Assembly: GCA_964394395.1 (NCBI GenBank) | Contig: CAYMWV010000018.1 | Span: 1 to 32,355 of the forward strand | From: Sediminispirochaeta sp964394395 | GTDB taxonomy: Bacteria > Spirochaetota > Spirochaetia > DSM-16054 > Sediminispirochaetaceae | DNA length: 32,355 nt | Direction of reading: 5' to 3' | Part shown: piece by piece, positions 23,630-32,355 of the stretch | Layout of the letters: each line of letters opens with the position of its first letter | How positions within the stretch are numbered: the first letter of the stretch is position 1 | Translations under genes and position numbers: made by a program | The notes under the pieces: generated by a model | Databases searched by the model: none | The model's input: only the letters and a program-made list of their open reading frames with translations | What the model was told of the DNA's origin: nothing

Positions 23630-25805
23630 TTGTCTTGTTATTTCCTTCCTCCATCTTGGGATATTCTATTCGAGAATGGAACTGTCCTGCAAGTATCTGA
23701 ACAAAGCTTTGTTTAATCTTCTCCAGATCGGAAAAGGTAAGATCGCTGTTCATTAGTTGCCTGTTGGTGAGGCGATCCATAATTCTACTCCAGATATACT
23801 TTTCAAGCTTTGCAATGGTCGGCTTTTTCAAGGTTCTGGTTGATGCCTCAATGGTGTCTGCCAGCATCACAATGGCACTCTCCCTGCTGGTTGGCGGCCG
23901 TCCATTGTAGGAGTACTCTTCGGGGTTAACCTTGCCGTTTTCCCCCTCCCCCTTCCTTGCTTCCATGTAGAAATATTCTATAAGACCGTTTCCATGGTGC
24001 TGCCCTACGATGTCTACAACTTCCTGGGGCAGTTTCAGTTCCTTCGCCTTCTCTATCCCCAATTTGACATGGCTTTTGATCACCGCCACCGAGAGGCTCG
24101 GTTTTAGTTCATCGTGCTTATTACTGCCGGTCTGGTTTTCGATAAAATAGCCGGGCTGTTCAATCTTTCCGATATCGTGGTAGAGAGCTCCTACCCGGGC
24201 GAGGAGATGTCTCGCTCCAATTGCCCGGGCTGCTGATTCTGACATGCTTGCCACACTCATGGAATGGTTGTAGGTGCCCGGTGCGGTAATCAGAAGACGA
24301 TCAAATAAGGGAGTGGAGGTGTCGGACAATTCAATGAGTCGAAAAACAGTAGGAGCGTTGGTAACGTGTTCCAGAATGGGAAGAAAGACCAGATTGAGCA
24401 TAGTAGAGATAAAAGCGTTTACCGTTACAATAGCCATAGAAAAGAGGATCCAGGAAAACTCCTGCTGCATAATCAGCCCGATGATGATAACCAGCAAACA
24501 ATGAACTGCGGTAATTAATAAGGACCCACGAACCAGATCAATTCGCTTTTCCGAAAAGATTATTACCTGAATACCGATCAGCCCTGAAGCCATGATGAAG
24601 AGAAGGTCTGCCTTCCCGAATGAAGCTAGGGGGAAAAGGGAAAATGCTGAAAGGAGGATAAGCAGAAAAGCGGTACGCCTTCCAATCATACTTGTAATAA
24701 TCATAGCCAAAAGGGCTGTAGGAAGAAAAAAGGAGCGTAATGGGGTGATTCCTGAGCCTATAAGGGGTATCAGCAGAGCCGCATAGAGATAGAAGAGTAA
24801 CCAGGAAGAGAGAAGAATGATGTTGTTTTGCAGACTCCTCATCTGCTTGTTCAGATGGGGGTATAAGAGTTTCCACCCTAAAAAGAAGAGGAGGAGCAGA
24901 TGAAGGAAACTACCAAGCACTCTGAAGTGGTTTGTACGGCCTGATTCAGAGGAAATAGCATCAATTTTCTGGCTGATCTCCTTGGTGATTAACTCTCCCT
25001 GTCCAACAACCTGTTCTCCCTTCTCTATTCTTTTTGTAACCGGTGATACTGCTGCGGCAGCTTCTTTTTTAGCTTCTTCGGTCAGCAGGGGATCAAAAAC
25101 TGCATTGCTTTCGCAGATCAAGGATGTGATAGAGGAGATAAAAGATAATTTTTCCTTCTCCAGAGTAAGGGGAGAAAGGGCTTCTTCTACAAAGAAGGGG
25201 ATATCATTTTTGGTAAGTCCCTCTTCAAGGGGGAGCTGGATCACCTCTTTTTCTGGTCCAGCGAAGCGGTGGAGCAGGAGTTGTTGCACTCCCTGTAGCT
25301 CTTCCTGTTTGAACAGCCCTCGTTTCATCACCTCCCGCACCATCTCTTCGATGAGGGGGACAAGCTCAATAACCTGCTCTCCCCTTTCAGTGAAGAAAAA
25401 CTGCAGTGCCGGGCTCAACTCCCTGCCGAAAAGGGATTGAATATCCTGAAGAAAGGCTTCATCAAAATCATTTCCGTAACTGAAAAGGAGTTCGGAAAAC
25501 CGGTTGAAGCGTTTGATCACAGTGAGTGTTGTGCTCCGTTTCATCAGAAATATTGAGGCGGTGTTCTCTCTTGCTTCTTCCCGTAATAGATCGGTTCTCT
25601 CCGGAAGCTCATAGGAGAGCGCTTTTCCTGCGGTGAGGGTTCGTTCAGCAATCATCCCGCTTTCCATTCCTGCATAGGATGGACCGGAGAAGGCTCCCGG
25701 AACCTGGGGGGATAAAAGGGTGATGATCACTGCAGCCAGAAAGCTGGAGACCAAGGCAAGAAGTGGAAGCCTTGTTTTGATAGAGAACACTTTGCCTTTT
25801 TTCAT
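23622..25805 (-). CDS. pgpH: 7TM-HD family protein, probable c-di-AMP phosphodiesterase PgpH
   Basis: The 727-residue membrane protein has one N-terminal membrane segment (about 13-32), an extracytoplasmic 7TMR-HDED-like domain (about 50-290), about seven membrane segments (about 298-475) and a cytoplasmic HD domain (about 500-700). Candidate metal ligands are all present: His514 (YNHSMS), His543-Asp544 (YHDIGK), His579, His603-His604 (GQHHG) and Asp650 (MLADT). In Firmicutes this architecture hydrolyses c-di-AMP to pApA; the same role here is inferred. The ATG overlaps the phoH stop by 4 bp. Confidence 0.92.
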   Translation of the reverse strand: MKKGKVFSIKTRLPLLALVSSFLAAVIITLLSPQVPGAFSGPSYAGMESGMIAERTLTAGKALSYELPERTDLLREEARENTASIFLMKRSTTLTVIKRFNRFSELLFSYGNDFDEAFLQDIQSLFGRELSPALQFFFTERGEQVIELVPLIEEMVREVMKRGLFKQEELQGVQQLLLHRFAGPEKEVIQLPLEEGLTKNDIPFFVEEALSPLTLEKEKLSFISSITSLICESNAVFDPLLTEEAKKEAAAAVSPVTKRIEKGEQVVGQGELITKEISQKIDAISSESGRTNHFRVLGSFLHLLLLFFLGWKLLYPHLNKQMRSLQNNIILLSSWLLFYLYAALLIPLIGSGITPLRSFFLPTALLAMIITSMIGRRTAFLLILLSAFSLFPLASFGKADLLFIMASGLIGIQVIIFSEKRIDLVRGSLLITAVHCLLVIIIGLIMQQEFSWILFSMAIVTVNAFISTMLNLVFLPILEHVTNAPTVFRLIELSDTSTPLFDRLLITAPGTYNHSMSVASMSESAARAIGARHLLARVGALYHDIGKIEQPGYFIENQTGSNKHDELKPSLSVAVIKSHVKLGIEKAKELKLPQEVVDIVGQHHGNGLIEYFYMEARKGEGENGKVNPEEYSYNGRPPTSRESAIVMLADTIEASTRTLKKPTIAKLEKYIWSRIMDRLTNRQLMNSDLTFSDLEKIKQSFVQILAGQFHSRIEYPKMEEGNNKTNE

Positions 25806-26764
25806 GGTGCTTTTTTCTCTTGACTCTCGTAGGCATCTACGATTCTACGAACCAGCCTGTTTCTGACCACATCGCCGGAATTGAAATAGCAAAAATCTAT
25901 TTCATCAATCTCCGACAGAACAGTTTTGGCATGGATGAGCCCGGATTGGGACTTTTTGGGTAAATCAATTTGCGTGATATCCCCGGTAATGATCGCTTTG
26001 GAGTTTTCACCAATCCGGGTAAGGAACATCTTCATCTGTTCCCTGGTGCTGTTTTGGGCTTCATCAAGGATGATATAGCTATCTGATAAACTTCGTCCCC
26101 GCATGTAGGCAAGTGGAGCAACCTCAATGATCCTGCTCTCCTCAAGCTTGTTCAGGATATTGAAGGGAATCAGGCGATCTATAGCATCATAGAGGGGACG
26201 CAAATAGGGGCTTATTTTTTGGCTAAGGTCTCCGGGGAGGAAGCCAAGGCTTTCTCCTGCCTCCACCACAGGCCGGGTCAATATCAGCCTTTTCTTCTTT
26301 CGCTCCAGGATCTCCTTGAGAGCATGGGCCACTGCCAGAAAGGTTTTTCCCGTCCCGGCAGGTCCAATTCCAAACACAATATCCCGGGCGTACATGGAAT
26401 CAATGTATTGTGCCTGATTGTAGTTCCGGGGGAAGATTTTCAGGCTACTGGGGATGGCAATGTGGAGTTCACTGAGCAGATCGGTCTTCTTTTCACCGTT
26501 TTCCAGCAAGGAGCTGAATAGCGATTCGATAAGCTGGGGCGTGAGGGTTTGTCCCGCCTTGCGATGCTCCTTCATCTTACCAATCAGGATACCAAAGAGA
26601 TCCCTTGAATCCCGGTTCTCTGTTTCGAGAATAATCTCATTTCCCCGGGCCACCACCCGACCACCAAGGAGCGTCTCTATCCCCTTTAGATTCTCATCCT
26701 GGGGGCCGCAGATATCCCTTAACAGATGGGAATCTTCAAGAACAATGGTAAAAGATTCAGACAA
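25802..26764 (-). CDS. phoH: PhoH-like ATPase
   Basis: Cytoplasmic P-loop ATPase of 320 residues. Seen: Walker A GPAGTGKT at 134-141, LTRPVVEAGESLGFLPGD just after it, Walker B with YIILDEAQNST at about 230-240, and ITGDITQIDLP near 270, all PhoH hallmarks. An N-terminal KH-like region precedes the ATPase. Its cellular role is unsettled but it is linked with YbeY in RNA metabolism. The TTG at 26764 is chosen because AAGGAGG lies exactly 7 bases upstream; a frame starting at 26821 overlaps lptD, lacks such a site and would add 19 unrelated residues. Confidence 0.93.
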   Translation of the reverse strand: MSESFTIVLEDSHLLRDICGPQDENLKGIETLLGGRVVARGNEIILETENRDSRDLFGILIGKMKEHRKAGQTLTPQLIESLFSSLLENGEKKTDLLSELHIAIPSSLKIFPRNYNQAQYIDSMYARDIVFGIGPAGTGKTFLAVAHALKEILERKKKRLILTRPVVEAGESLGFLPGDLSQKISPYLRPLYDAIDRLIPFNILNKLEESRIIEVAPLAYMRGRSLSDSYIILDEAQNSTREQMKMFLTRIGENSKAIITGDITQIDLPKKSQSGLIHAKTVLSEIDEIDFCYFNSGDVVRNRLVRRIVDAYESQEKKAP

Positions 26765-26771
26765 AAAGTAT

Positions 26772-26778
26772 CCTCCTT
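26772..26778 (-). promoter_or_regulatory. Strong ribosome binding site for a TTG-initiated phoH
   Basis: AAGGAGG on the minus strand with a 7-base spacer to TTG at 26764. It decides the start against the longer in-frame option. Confidence 0.8.
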
Positions 26779-26814
26779 GGGCAGTGTAGCTATCGTAACA
26801 GGTGCTGGTCAAGG

Positions 26815-29800
26815 TCACCATTCCATCTCTTCCTCACGATATGTCACTTTTTTCCGTATTTCCGGTATGGGTCTCCACTGCAGGAAGATGGAAAACTCCG
26901 GAACCCATTGGTAGTAGGGAATGCCGCTATCATTATGCTTTAACTTTGGTTTTCCTTCATAAACCACATTAAGATCCCAATCATCCATTGCATGTATCGC
27001 CTTGATTGATATTGATTCCAGGTTAAAGTTTGAACTGAGTCGGTCGTTAGGGTTGGAAAAGTTGAATGATTTGAGAAGATCCTCCAGGAGGGAGGCGGGT
27101 TGACCGTTGGTAAAAGCTGGGAAATAGGTGTAGGTACGGTTGTTTGAGGATTTTACAGCCAGCTCCAGATCAAGAAATCGGGCAATCCATAGATCGAGAC
27201 TAAGCTCGAAGGCAAAGCGGTTTTCTGTGTATCTGATCAGATGCATTTCCCAGAAGGTATCAAGGCTGATATTCAGGTCTACCCGCTGTTTCCAGAATGA
27301 GTCGGGAGCAAATTCCCAAAGAAAACCGGTTTTCACCTTCGTTGGTCTAAAATAGTAGACATCTTCAACTTTTTCCCACCCCGATGCGCCAGCACCAATA
27401 GTATAGTTATACTCCCGGCTTGCCAGAAAATCTGCATAAAAGGGGAAAATCTTGATCTTCCCGCTATACTCCTGAAGTGAATAATCTTCCAAAGAGAGCA
27501 TAAGGTGGTGGGATGTACTCAGGGTGTTCTTGAAGAAGGATAGGGTAAGCTGACTGGAGAATGTGTCATCGCTCTTGCTATCCATTCCAAGGTAGAGTTT
27601 TTCTTTGAAACTCAACCATGAAAAGGGCTTTACGGTAAGTTCAGTGATAAATGGATCAAGAAGCCACTGCAGATTCTCCTGATAGATACTCTCCTTCATT
27701 GTAAGGGAAAGGTAGTTATTCTTGCTGGTATAGCTAAACTCATACCGCTCATCCAGGGGCGGGAGAAACATCTTGCTGTTGAGCTGATGGCTGATGTTTC
27801 CGGAATCAAAGGATATCAATCCCTGAAGGTAGTGTGTCTGTACCGAATCTTTATCCCAGGAGAGTGGGATATGGGAAAAGGTTTCGTTATCCGGCAGCTG
27901 GTAGGCTCCTTCAAGCAGTTTTCCCTGGGCCCCATAGGTGAAACCACTCTTTTCCCAGGCAGATAATCCCAGAAAGGGATAGATCTGCAGCGTATATTGA
28001 TCCGAGATGCTGTATTTTCGACTGGCCAGGTCGGAACTCTTTCCATAATCATCTGATAGATCTTCCGATTCCCGAATATGCTTCTGATAGCTGCCGTTGA
28101 AAGTGAGACTGTTTTTTATAATAAGAAGACCATTTGCAATATCGGCAGTGTAATCGGCGGAACCACTCCCCTTTATGTGTCGAATATGATAATCGGGGCT
28201 GTAGGCAACTGTATCAACGGTATCTACCCCTGCTGAGTTGTAGATACTCCGGCTGGTGATGTGGGGTTTGATGGAAAGCAGCAGGGAGTTTGAAAAAAAT
28301 GAAGAGGGTTTTTCTGTCTTTCTTTGTTCATCTCCGGAAAGAATTGGTGGGGGGATAAAGCTGCCGTCGCCAGAACTCTTGGGATCACTCCCCTCATTCC
28401 CCTCTTCCCGCTCATCCCCTTGTTGGAAAGAGTCGTTTTGCCAGGAGCCCGGAGGATCCAGGGGGATTTGAATCTTTTTATCCCTTTTTGTTGTGTCAAA
28501 GAGCTTCATGTTCAGGGAGAAAGAGAGGTCCGGACCAATAAGGTATTCCGGATAGTACCAGGAAAGGGGGAACTCATCCACTCCGAAAGAGTCTCTGGAG
28601 GCGAGGGAACCTTTTAAGCGCAGATAAGGAAGAGAAAAACTGATGCGATTATCCCTGTCCAGGTAGATGCTCTTCTTTGTTTTGAGTACCAGCTCCGGGA
28701 CAAGGTTTTTCGAGGGATTAAGACCTGTATCCAAAACGGTATCTGGATCGATAAACTCCTTCCATTGCATCCCCTCCTTGCGGGGATAGAAGAGGGAGCG
28801 AACCGTCGGATCAGAATATAAGGGAAGAGTAATGGTGCTGCTGAAATAGGAGCCCAGGGCTATCTCGCTTTTCAGGTCCAGATAGAAACGAAAGGGAAAC
28901 TGGAATGAAAACAGCTCGGGTTTCTGCCACACCGGAGAGTTGATACCGGAGGCGGGATTGAGAAAAGAGTACCCAAAGGTACCCAAATCATACACCTCTC
29001 TGGTAAAAGCGATACCGGTACTCAGAGTGCTTTTTTCCCACTCCCCCTCCAAAGCGACATGGGCTCCCAGGAGATGGTAGTAATCGGCCAGGATCTTCAG
29101 ATAGCCTTTTTCCGGTTTTTCTCCTTCCGGCAACTCTTCCCGGCGAAGAAAGAGGCCATCCCGAACCATGGTGTACTGGTCAGTATCATCTTCCAGATAC
29201 TGGAGGATCGAGAGGCCTCCGCTTCTCGCCTCATCGGAAGTACCTTTTATATAGCTGGTTGACTGTACAAAGTAGCCTTTCATTTCGTTCATTCCGAAAC
29301 TGGGATGAAAGAGAAAGGTGTCTGAAGGCATAAAGAAGAAGGGTAAGGGGATGAGAGGAACCCGGCCCATGTAGAGAAAGGCGTTCTTTACAGCCCACTC
29401 TCCGGGGCGCAGGATACTGATCTGTTCTGCTTGGATGCTGTAGTAGGGATCGGGATCTTTACTGGAGCTGATAAGCCCCTTTACCAGGAGTACGCTCCCA
29501 TCTTCGAATCGTTGAATCCTTTCACCCTGGTAGTGAAAGTCGATAGATTTATCATCCGCCTTCTGGGTTTTTCTACTTTCACCGTCGAAAAAGAGACCCG
29601 TCAGATCATCAATATTAAAAACCAGACTCTTTCCCCGGAAGGTTTCGCTGGAACCCTTCTGTTCAAGTATATATTCAACATTGCCTTTTGCGGTGAGGAT
29701 CGACTTTTCCCGATTGAAAAATAGATAGTCGGCTCTAATATGGTGGACCGAAGTCCCCTCCTTCTCGGAGAACTGCAAGGCCACATTTCCACTTAATTCA

Positions 29801-29952
29801 AAATACCGCTCCTCTTTTTGTGATGATAGATATGAGGCCAGATCGTTTGCACTATCAATTACGATGGTTCGGGCAGAGTCGGGGAAGAGGGGAAAAACAA
29901 GGGTAATCAGCATCAACGCTGATAGAAGATGTCGTCCCCGATCTATGGACAC
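26815..29952 (-). CDS. lptD: LptD/OstA-like outer-membrane protein
   Basis: The 1045-residue product has a signal peptide at 1 to about 26. An OstA/LptA-like beta-jellyroll spans about 35-190, with the repeated turn pattern FELSGNVALQF, IRADYLFFNREKSILTAKGN and FRGKSLVFNIDD. A large region (about 200-1045) of alternating, aromatic-rich strands follows, including VPLIPLPFFFMPSD near 208. This is the LptD order: periplasmic jellyroll then barrel. In Proteobacteria LptD inserts LPS. Many spirochaetes lack LPS, so the cargo is unknown; the neighbour of uvrA in T. pallidum (TP0515) is a homologue, as I recall. The start is GTG at 29952 with GGGAGAG 8 bases upstream, 4 bp after uvrA. A Ser/Gly/Glu-rich insert lies near 490-540. 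Confidence 0.85.
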   Translation of the reverse strand: MSIDRGRHLLSALMLITLVFPLFPDSARTIVIDSANDLASYLSSQKEERYFELSGNVALQFSEKEGTSVHHIRADYLFFNREKSILTAKGNVEYILEQKGSSETFRGKSLVFNIDDLTGLFFDGESRKTQKADDKSIDFHYQGERIQRFEDGSVLLVKGLISSSKDPDPYYSIQAEQISILRPGEWAVKNAFLYMGRVPLIPLPFFFMPSDTFLFHPSFGMNEMKGYFVQSTSYIKGTSDEARSGGLSILQYLEDDTDQYTMVRDGLFLRREELPEGEKPEKGYLKILADYYHLLGAHVALEGEWEKSTLSTGIAFTREVYDLGTFGYSFLNPASGINSPVWQKPELFSFQFPFRFYLDLKSEIALGSYFSSTITLPLYSDPTVRSLFYPRKEGMQWKEFIDPDTVLDTGLNPSKNLVPELVLKTKKSIYLDRDNRISFSLPYLRLKGSLASRDSFGVDEFPLSWYYPEYLIGPDLSFSLNMKLFDTTKRDKKIQIPLDPPGSWQNDSFQQGDEREEGNEGSDPKSSGDGSFIPPPILSGDEQRKTEKPSSFFSNSLLLSIKPHITSRSIYNSAGVDTVDTVAYSPDYHIRHIKGSGSADYTADIANGLLIIKNSLTFNGSYQKHIRESEDLSDDYGKSSDLASRKYSISDQYTLQIYPFLGLSAWEKSGFTYGAQGKLLEGAYQLPDNETFSHIPLSWDKDSVQTHYLQGLISFDSGNISHQLNSKMFLPPLDERYEFSYTSKNNYLSLTMKESIYQENLQWLLDPFITELTVKPFSWLSFKEKLYLGMDSKSDDTFSSQLTLSFFKNTLSTSHHLMLSLEDYSLQEYSGKIKIFPFYADFLASREYNYTIGAGASGWEKVEDVYYFRPTKVKTGFLWEFAPDSFWKQRVDLNISLDTFWEMHLIRYTENRFAFELSLDLWIARFLDLELAVKSSNNRTYTYFPAFTNGQPASLLEDLLKSFNFSNPNDRLSSNFNLESISIKAIHAMDDWDLNVVYEGKPKLKHNDSGIPYYQWVPEFSIFLQWRPIPEIRKKVTYREEEMEW

Positions 29953-29956
29953 TAAG

Positions 29957-32355
29957 CTATCTCTCCCGGAGTATTTCTTTCAAATAGTGACCTGTATAAC
30001 TCTTGGTATTGGAAGCTACAGCTTCCGGTGTTCCCGACACAATGATCTCGCCGCCCCCTTCACCCCCCTCCGGGCCCAGGTCGATGATGTGATCAAGCTG
30101 TTTGATGACATCAAGATTGTGTTCAATGAGCAGTACGGTATTCCCCAATTCAACCAGCTGATGAAGCACCTCCATCAACTTTTTTACATCCACAAAGTGA
30201 AGCCCCGTAGTAGGTTCATCCAGGAGGTAGAAGGTCTTTCCTGTACTCCGTTTCGACAATTCCAGACTTAGCTTTACCCGTTGAGCCTCCCCTCCGGAGA
30301 GGGTAAGGGCTGACTGCCCCAGCTTGATATAGTCAAGGCCCACCGCATGGAGGGTGTCCAGCCGCCTCTTTACCGGTGGAATATGGGTAAAGAACTCCCT
30401 CGCCTCTTCCACGGTCATCTCAAGTACATCGTGGATGTTTTTCCCTTTGTATCGAACATCCAGGGTCTCCCGGTTAAACCGTTTTCCGTTACACACATCG
30501 CAGGTGATATAGACATCGGGCAAAAAGTGCATCTCGATTTTGATCGTTCCATCTCCCTGACAATGTTCACACCGGCCTCCCTTCACATTGAAAGAAAAAC
30601 GCCCCGGTTTATACCCCCGGGATTTTGCGTCCGGCAGGGAAGCGAAAAGCTCTCTGATGGGAGTGAAAAGACCTACATAGGTAGCGGGGTTACTTCTTGG
30701 TGTTCTTCCGATTGGGCTCTGATCAATATTGATGATCTTATCAATATGCTCCAGGCCAAGAATTTTATCATAGGCGCCTTCGGGTAAATGGCTTTTTCCT
30801 ATCCGATTGGATATGGCCGGGTGAAGGATCTCTTCAATCAGAGTGGATTTTCCCGATCCACTTACTCCGGTAACCCCAATCATCTTTCCAAGGGGAAAAT
30901 GGACATCAAGATTTTTTAGATTATGCTCTTTTGCCCCTTTGAGGAAGATCTCATTACCGTTACCCTGCCGACGTTGCTCCGGAAGGGCAATAGTCTCCTT
31001 ACCGGATAAAAACCTTCCGGTAATGCTAGCTGGATTGGATTCAATCTCCTCCAGGGTCCCTTTGGCAATCACATACCCGCCATGGACCCCCGCTCCGGGG
31101 CCAAGGTCTACCAGGTAGTCTGCAGTTCTCAGGGTCTGCTCGTCATGTTCAACCACCACCAGGGTATTTCCAATATCCCGTAGATGTTTAAGGGTGCCAA
31201 TAAGGCGGTCGTTATCCCGTTGATGCAATCCGATGGTGGGCTCATCCAGGATGTAGAGCACCCCTACCAGACTTGAACCTATCTGGGTAGCCAGGCGAAT
31301 CCGTTGAGCTTCCCCCCCGGAAAGGGTGCTGGCCCTTCTCTCCAGAGTGAGGTATTCCAGGCCGACACTCTTCATAAACCGAAGCCGGTCATTAATCTCT
31401 TTCATGATCTGACTGCTGATCTTCTTTTCCGTATCATCCAGGGGGAGGGTTGCAAAAAAGGTGATGGAATCATTCACCGAGAAGGATGAAACTTCAAAAA
31501 TCGACTTCTCCCCTATCCGTACTGACAAAGCTTCCGGTTTGAGCCGCTTACCGTGACAGGCGGGACATTTCCGCTGGCCCATAAAGCTTTCCAACCACTG
31601 TTTGATCCCATCCGAACTTGTCTCCAGATAGCGCCGTTTCAGGTCGTTGAGCACTCCCCGAAACTGGGTAGAGTATTCGAATTTACCCGTTTTCTTCTTA
31701 TTCACATAGGTAACATCGATATCTTCATCGCTGCCGTGAAGAATAATGGAATAGATCTTTTTGGGGAGCTTGTTTAAGGGGGTGTCCAGGGAAAAATTGT
31801 AGTGGGCAGCCAGGGATTCAAACCAGCTGCGATGCCAGGCAGAGTCGGGATTTGAAGTGGCAATTCCCCCCTGATTAAAGGATAGCGAGGAGTCGGGAAT
31901 GACCAGTTTTTCATCAAATTCCAGGGTCATCCCGATACCTGAACAGACAGGACAAGCTCCATAGGGATTGTTAAAACTGAAAAGCCGGGGCTGCAACTCA
32001 GGCATGCTGAACCCGCAGCTGTGACAGGCACTCTTCCGGGAAAAGAAATGCTCCAGCTCCTCCCCGGTACTGCTTTGCTCTACAACCAGGATGTTCCCAT
32101 CGGCAAGCTCAAGGGCGGTCTCCACATCTTCTGCGAGACGCTTACGGATATCCTGGGATATTTTTACCCGGGAGACAACAACCTCTATGGTGTGCTTCTT
32201 TTTTTTCTCCAGTGTTATATCCTCATCCAGGGAGAGGATCTCTCCGTCCACCCGTACCCGGACAAAGCCCGCTTTAACCGCATCTTCCAGTACCTTCTGA
32301 TGCTCCCCCTTTTTTCCCCGGATGATGGGGGCAAGAAGCATCAACTTGCTCTTTT
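29957..32355 (-). CDS. uvrA: Excinuclease ABC subunit A, N-terminus beyond the window
   Basis: DNA-damage recognition ATPase of nucleotide excision repair. The frame is open to the right edge and begins at LLAPIIRGKKGEHQ, which lies near residue 145 in complete UvrA. About 145 residues, including the first Walker A, are therefore outside the window. In the visible ~799 residues: a first zinc module with CHSC and CPVC, ABC signature TLSGGEAQRIRLA, Walker B ILDEPTIGLHQRD, second Walker A GVSGSGKST near 495, a second zinc module with CEHC and CDVC, second signature TLSGGEAQRVKLS near 680, and LLDEPTTGLH. No frameshift or lost motif is seen. It heads the visible part of the lptD-phoH-pgpH-ybeY-corC run, with 4 bp before lptD. 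Confidence 0.97.
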   Translation of the reverse strand, partial: KSKLMLLAPIIRGKKGEHQKVLEDAVKAGFVRVRVDGEILSLDEDITLEKKKKHTIEVVVSRVKISQDIRKRLAEDVETALELADGNILVVEQSSTGEELEHFFSRKSACHSCGFSMPELQPRLFSFNNPYGACPVCSGIGMTLEFDEKLVIPDSSLSFNQGGIATSNPDSAWHRSWFESLAAHYNFSLDTPLNKLPKKIYSIILHGSDEDIDVTYVNKKKTGKFEYSTQFRGVLNDLKRRYLETSSDGIKQWLESFMGQRKCPACHGKRLKPEALSVRIGEKSIFEVSSFSVNDSITFFATLPLDDTEKKISSQIMKEINDRLRFMKSVGLEYLTLERRASTLSGGEAQRIRLATQIGSSLVGVLYILDEPTIGLHQRDNDRLIGTLKHLRDIGNTLVVVEHDEQTLRTADYLVDLGPGAGVHGGYVIAKGTLEEIESNPASITGRFLSGKETIALPEQRRQGNGNEIFLKGAKEHNLKNLDVHFPLGKMIGVTGVSGSGKSTLIEEILHPAISNRIGKSHLPEGAYDKILGLEHIDKIINIDQSPIGRTPRSNPATYVGLFTPIRELFASLPDAKSRGYKPGRFSFNVKGGRCEHCQGDGTIKIEMHFLPDVYITCDVCNGKRFNRETLDVRYKGKNIHDVLEMTVEEAREFFTHIPPVKRRLDTLHAVGLDYIKLGQSALTLSGGEAQRVKLSLELSKRSTGKTFYLLDEPTTGLHFVDVKKLMEVLHQLVELGNTVLLIEHNLDVIKQLDHIIDLGPEGGEGGGEIIVSGTPEAVASNTKSYTGHYLKEILRER

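Noticed and set aside
29957..32344. A complete short UvrA starting at the first in-window start codon
   Set aside because: The frame stays open to the window edge with UvrA-like residues before that codon, and the first Walker A is missing, so the gene is cut by the window.

Overview
The window reads as chromosomal DNA from a free-living or commensal spirochaete. This is inferred from gene content and order, not from a search. Three blocks match Treponema pallidum neighbourhoods as I remember them: uvrA next to an LptD/OstA-like gene (TP0514-TP0515); an HD-phosphodiesterase, ybeY, tlyC/corC-like and TPR run (TP0651-TP0648); and pgk-tpiA-secG (TP0538-TP0536). Signal peptides, a loose lipobox, predicted beta-barrels and a periplasmic parvulin fit a diderm cell.

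Layout. Nearly everything is on the minus strand. From the right end, transcription runs leftward through: (A) uvrA (5' end off the window)-lptD-phoH-pgpH-ybeY-corC-TPR protein, tightly packed with several overlaps (32355-20333); (B) gap-pgk-tpiA-secG behind a near-consensus sigma70 promoter (20101-16708); (C) a flavodoxin-like gene-parvulin-nusB-TPR protein (16605-13067); (D) map-htrA-purine phosphoribosyltransferase-very large surface protein (12792-4887), ending at a clear terminator; (E) folD alone (2616-1729) with its own promoter and terminator; (F) a stand-alone AICAR transformylase followed by a truncated membrane-anchored coiled-coil gene (1519-1). The only plus-strand transcription unit is a promoter-beta-barrel-lipoprotein pair (2723-4570), divergent from folD.

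How the parts fit. FolD supplies one-carbon folates and the AICARFT protein consumes 10-formyl-THF, while the phosphoribosyltransferase salvages purines, so nucleotide metabolism recurs on the left. The middle holds glycolysis plus SecG. Envelope biogenesis recurs throughout: SecG, parvulin, HtrA, LptD, a beta-barrel, a lipoprotein and a giant secreted protein.

The least explained material is intergenic. Two copies of a ~200-230 bp composite palindromic element sit in opposite orientation directly after two TPR genes (12833-13061, 20132-20330). They share a 35-bp hairpin cassette and a core motif. A four-way-junction (cloverleaf) palindrome abuts the lipoprotein stop codon (4571-4653). A ~44-bp direct repeat lies just past two minus-strand terminators (1605-1648, 4734-4776). 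No tRNA, rRNA, CRISPR array, transposase or phage gene was seen.
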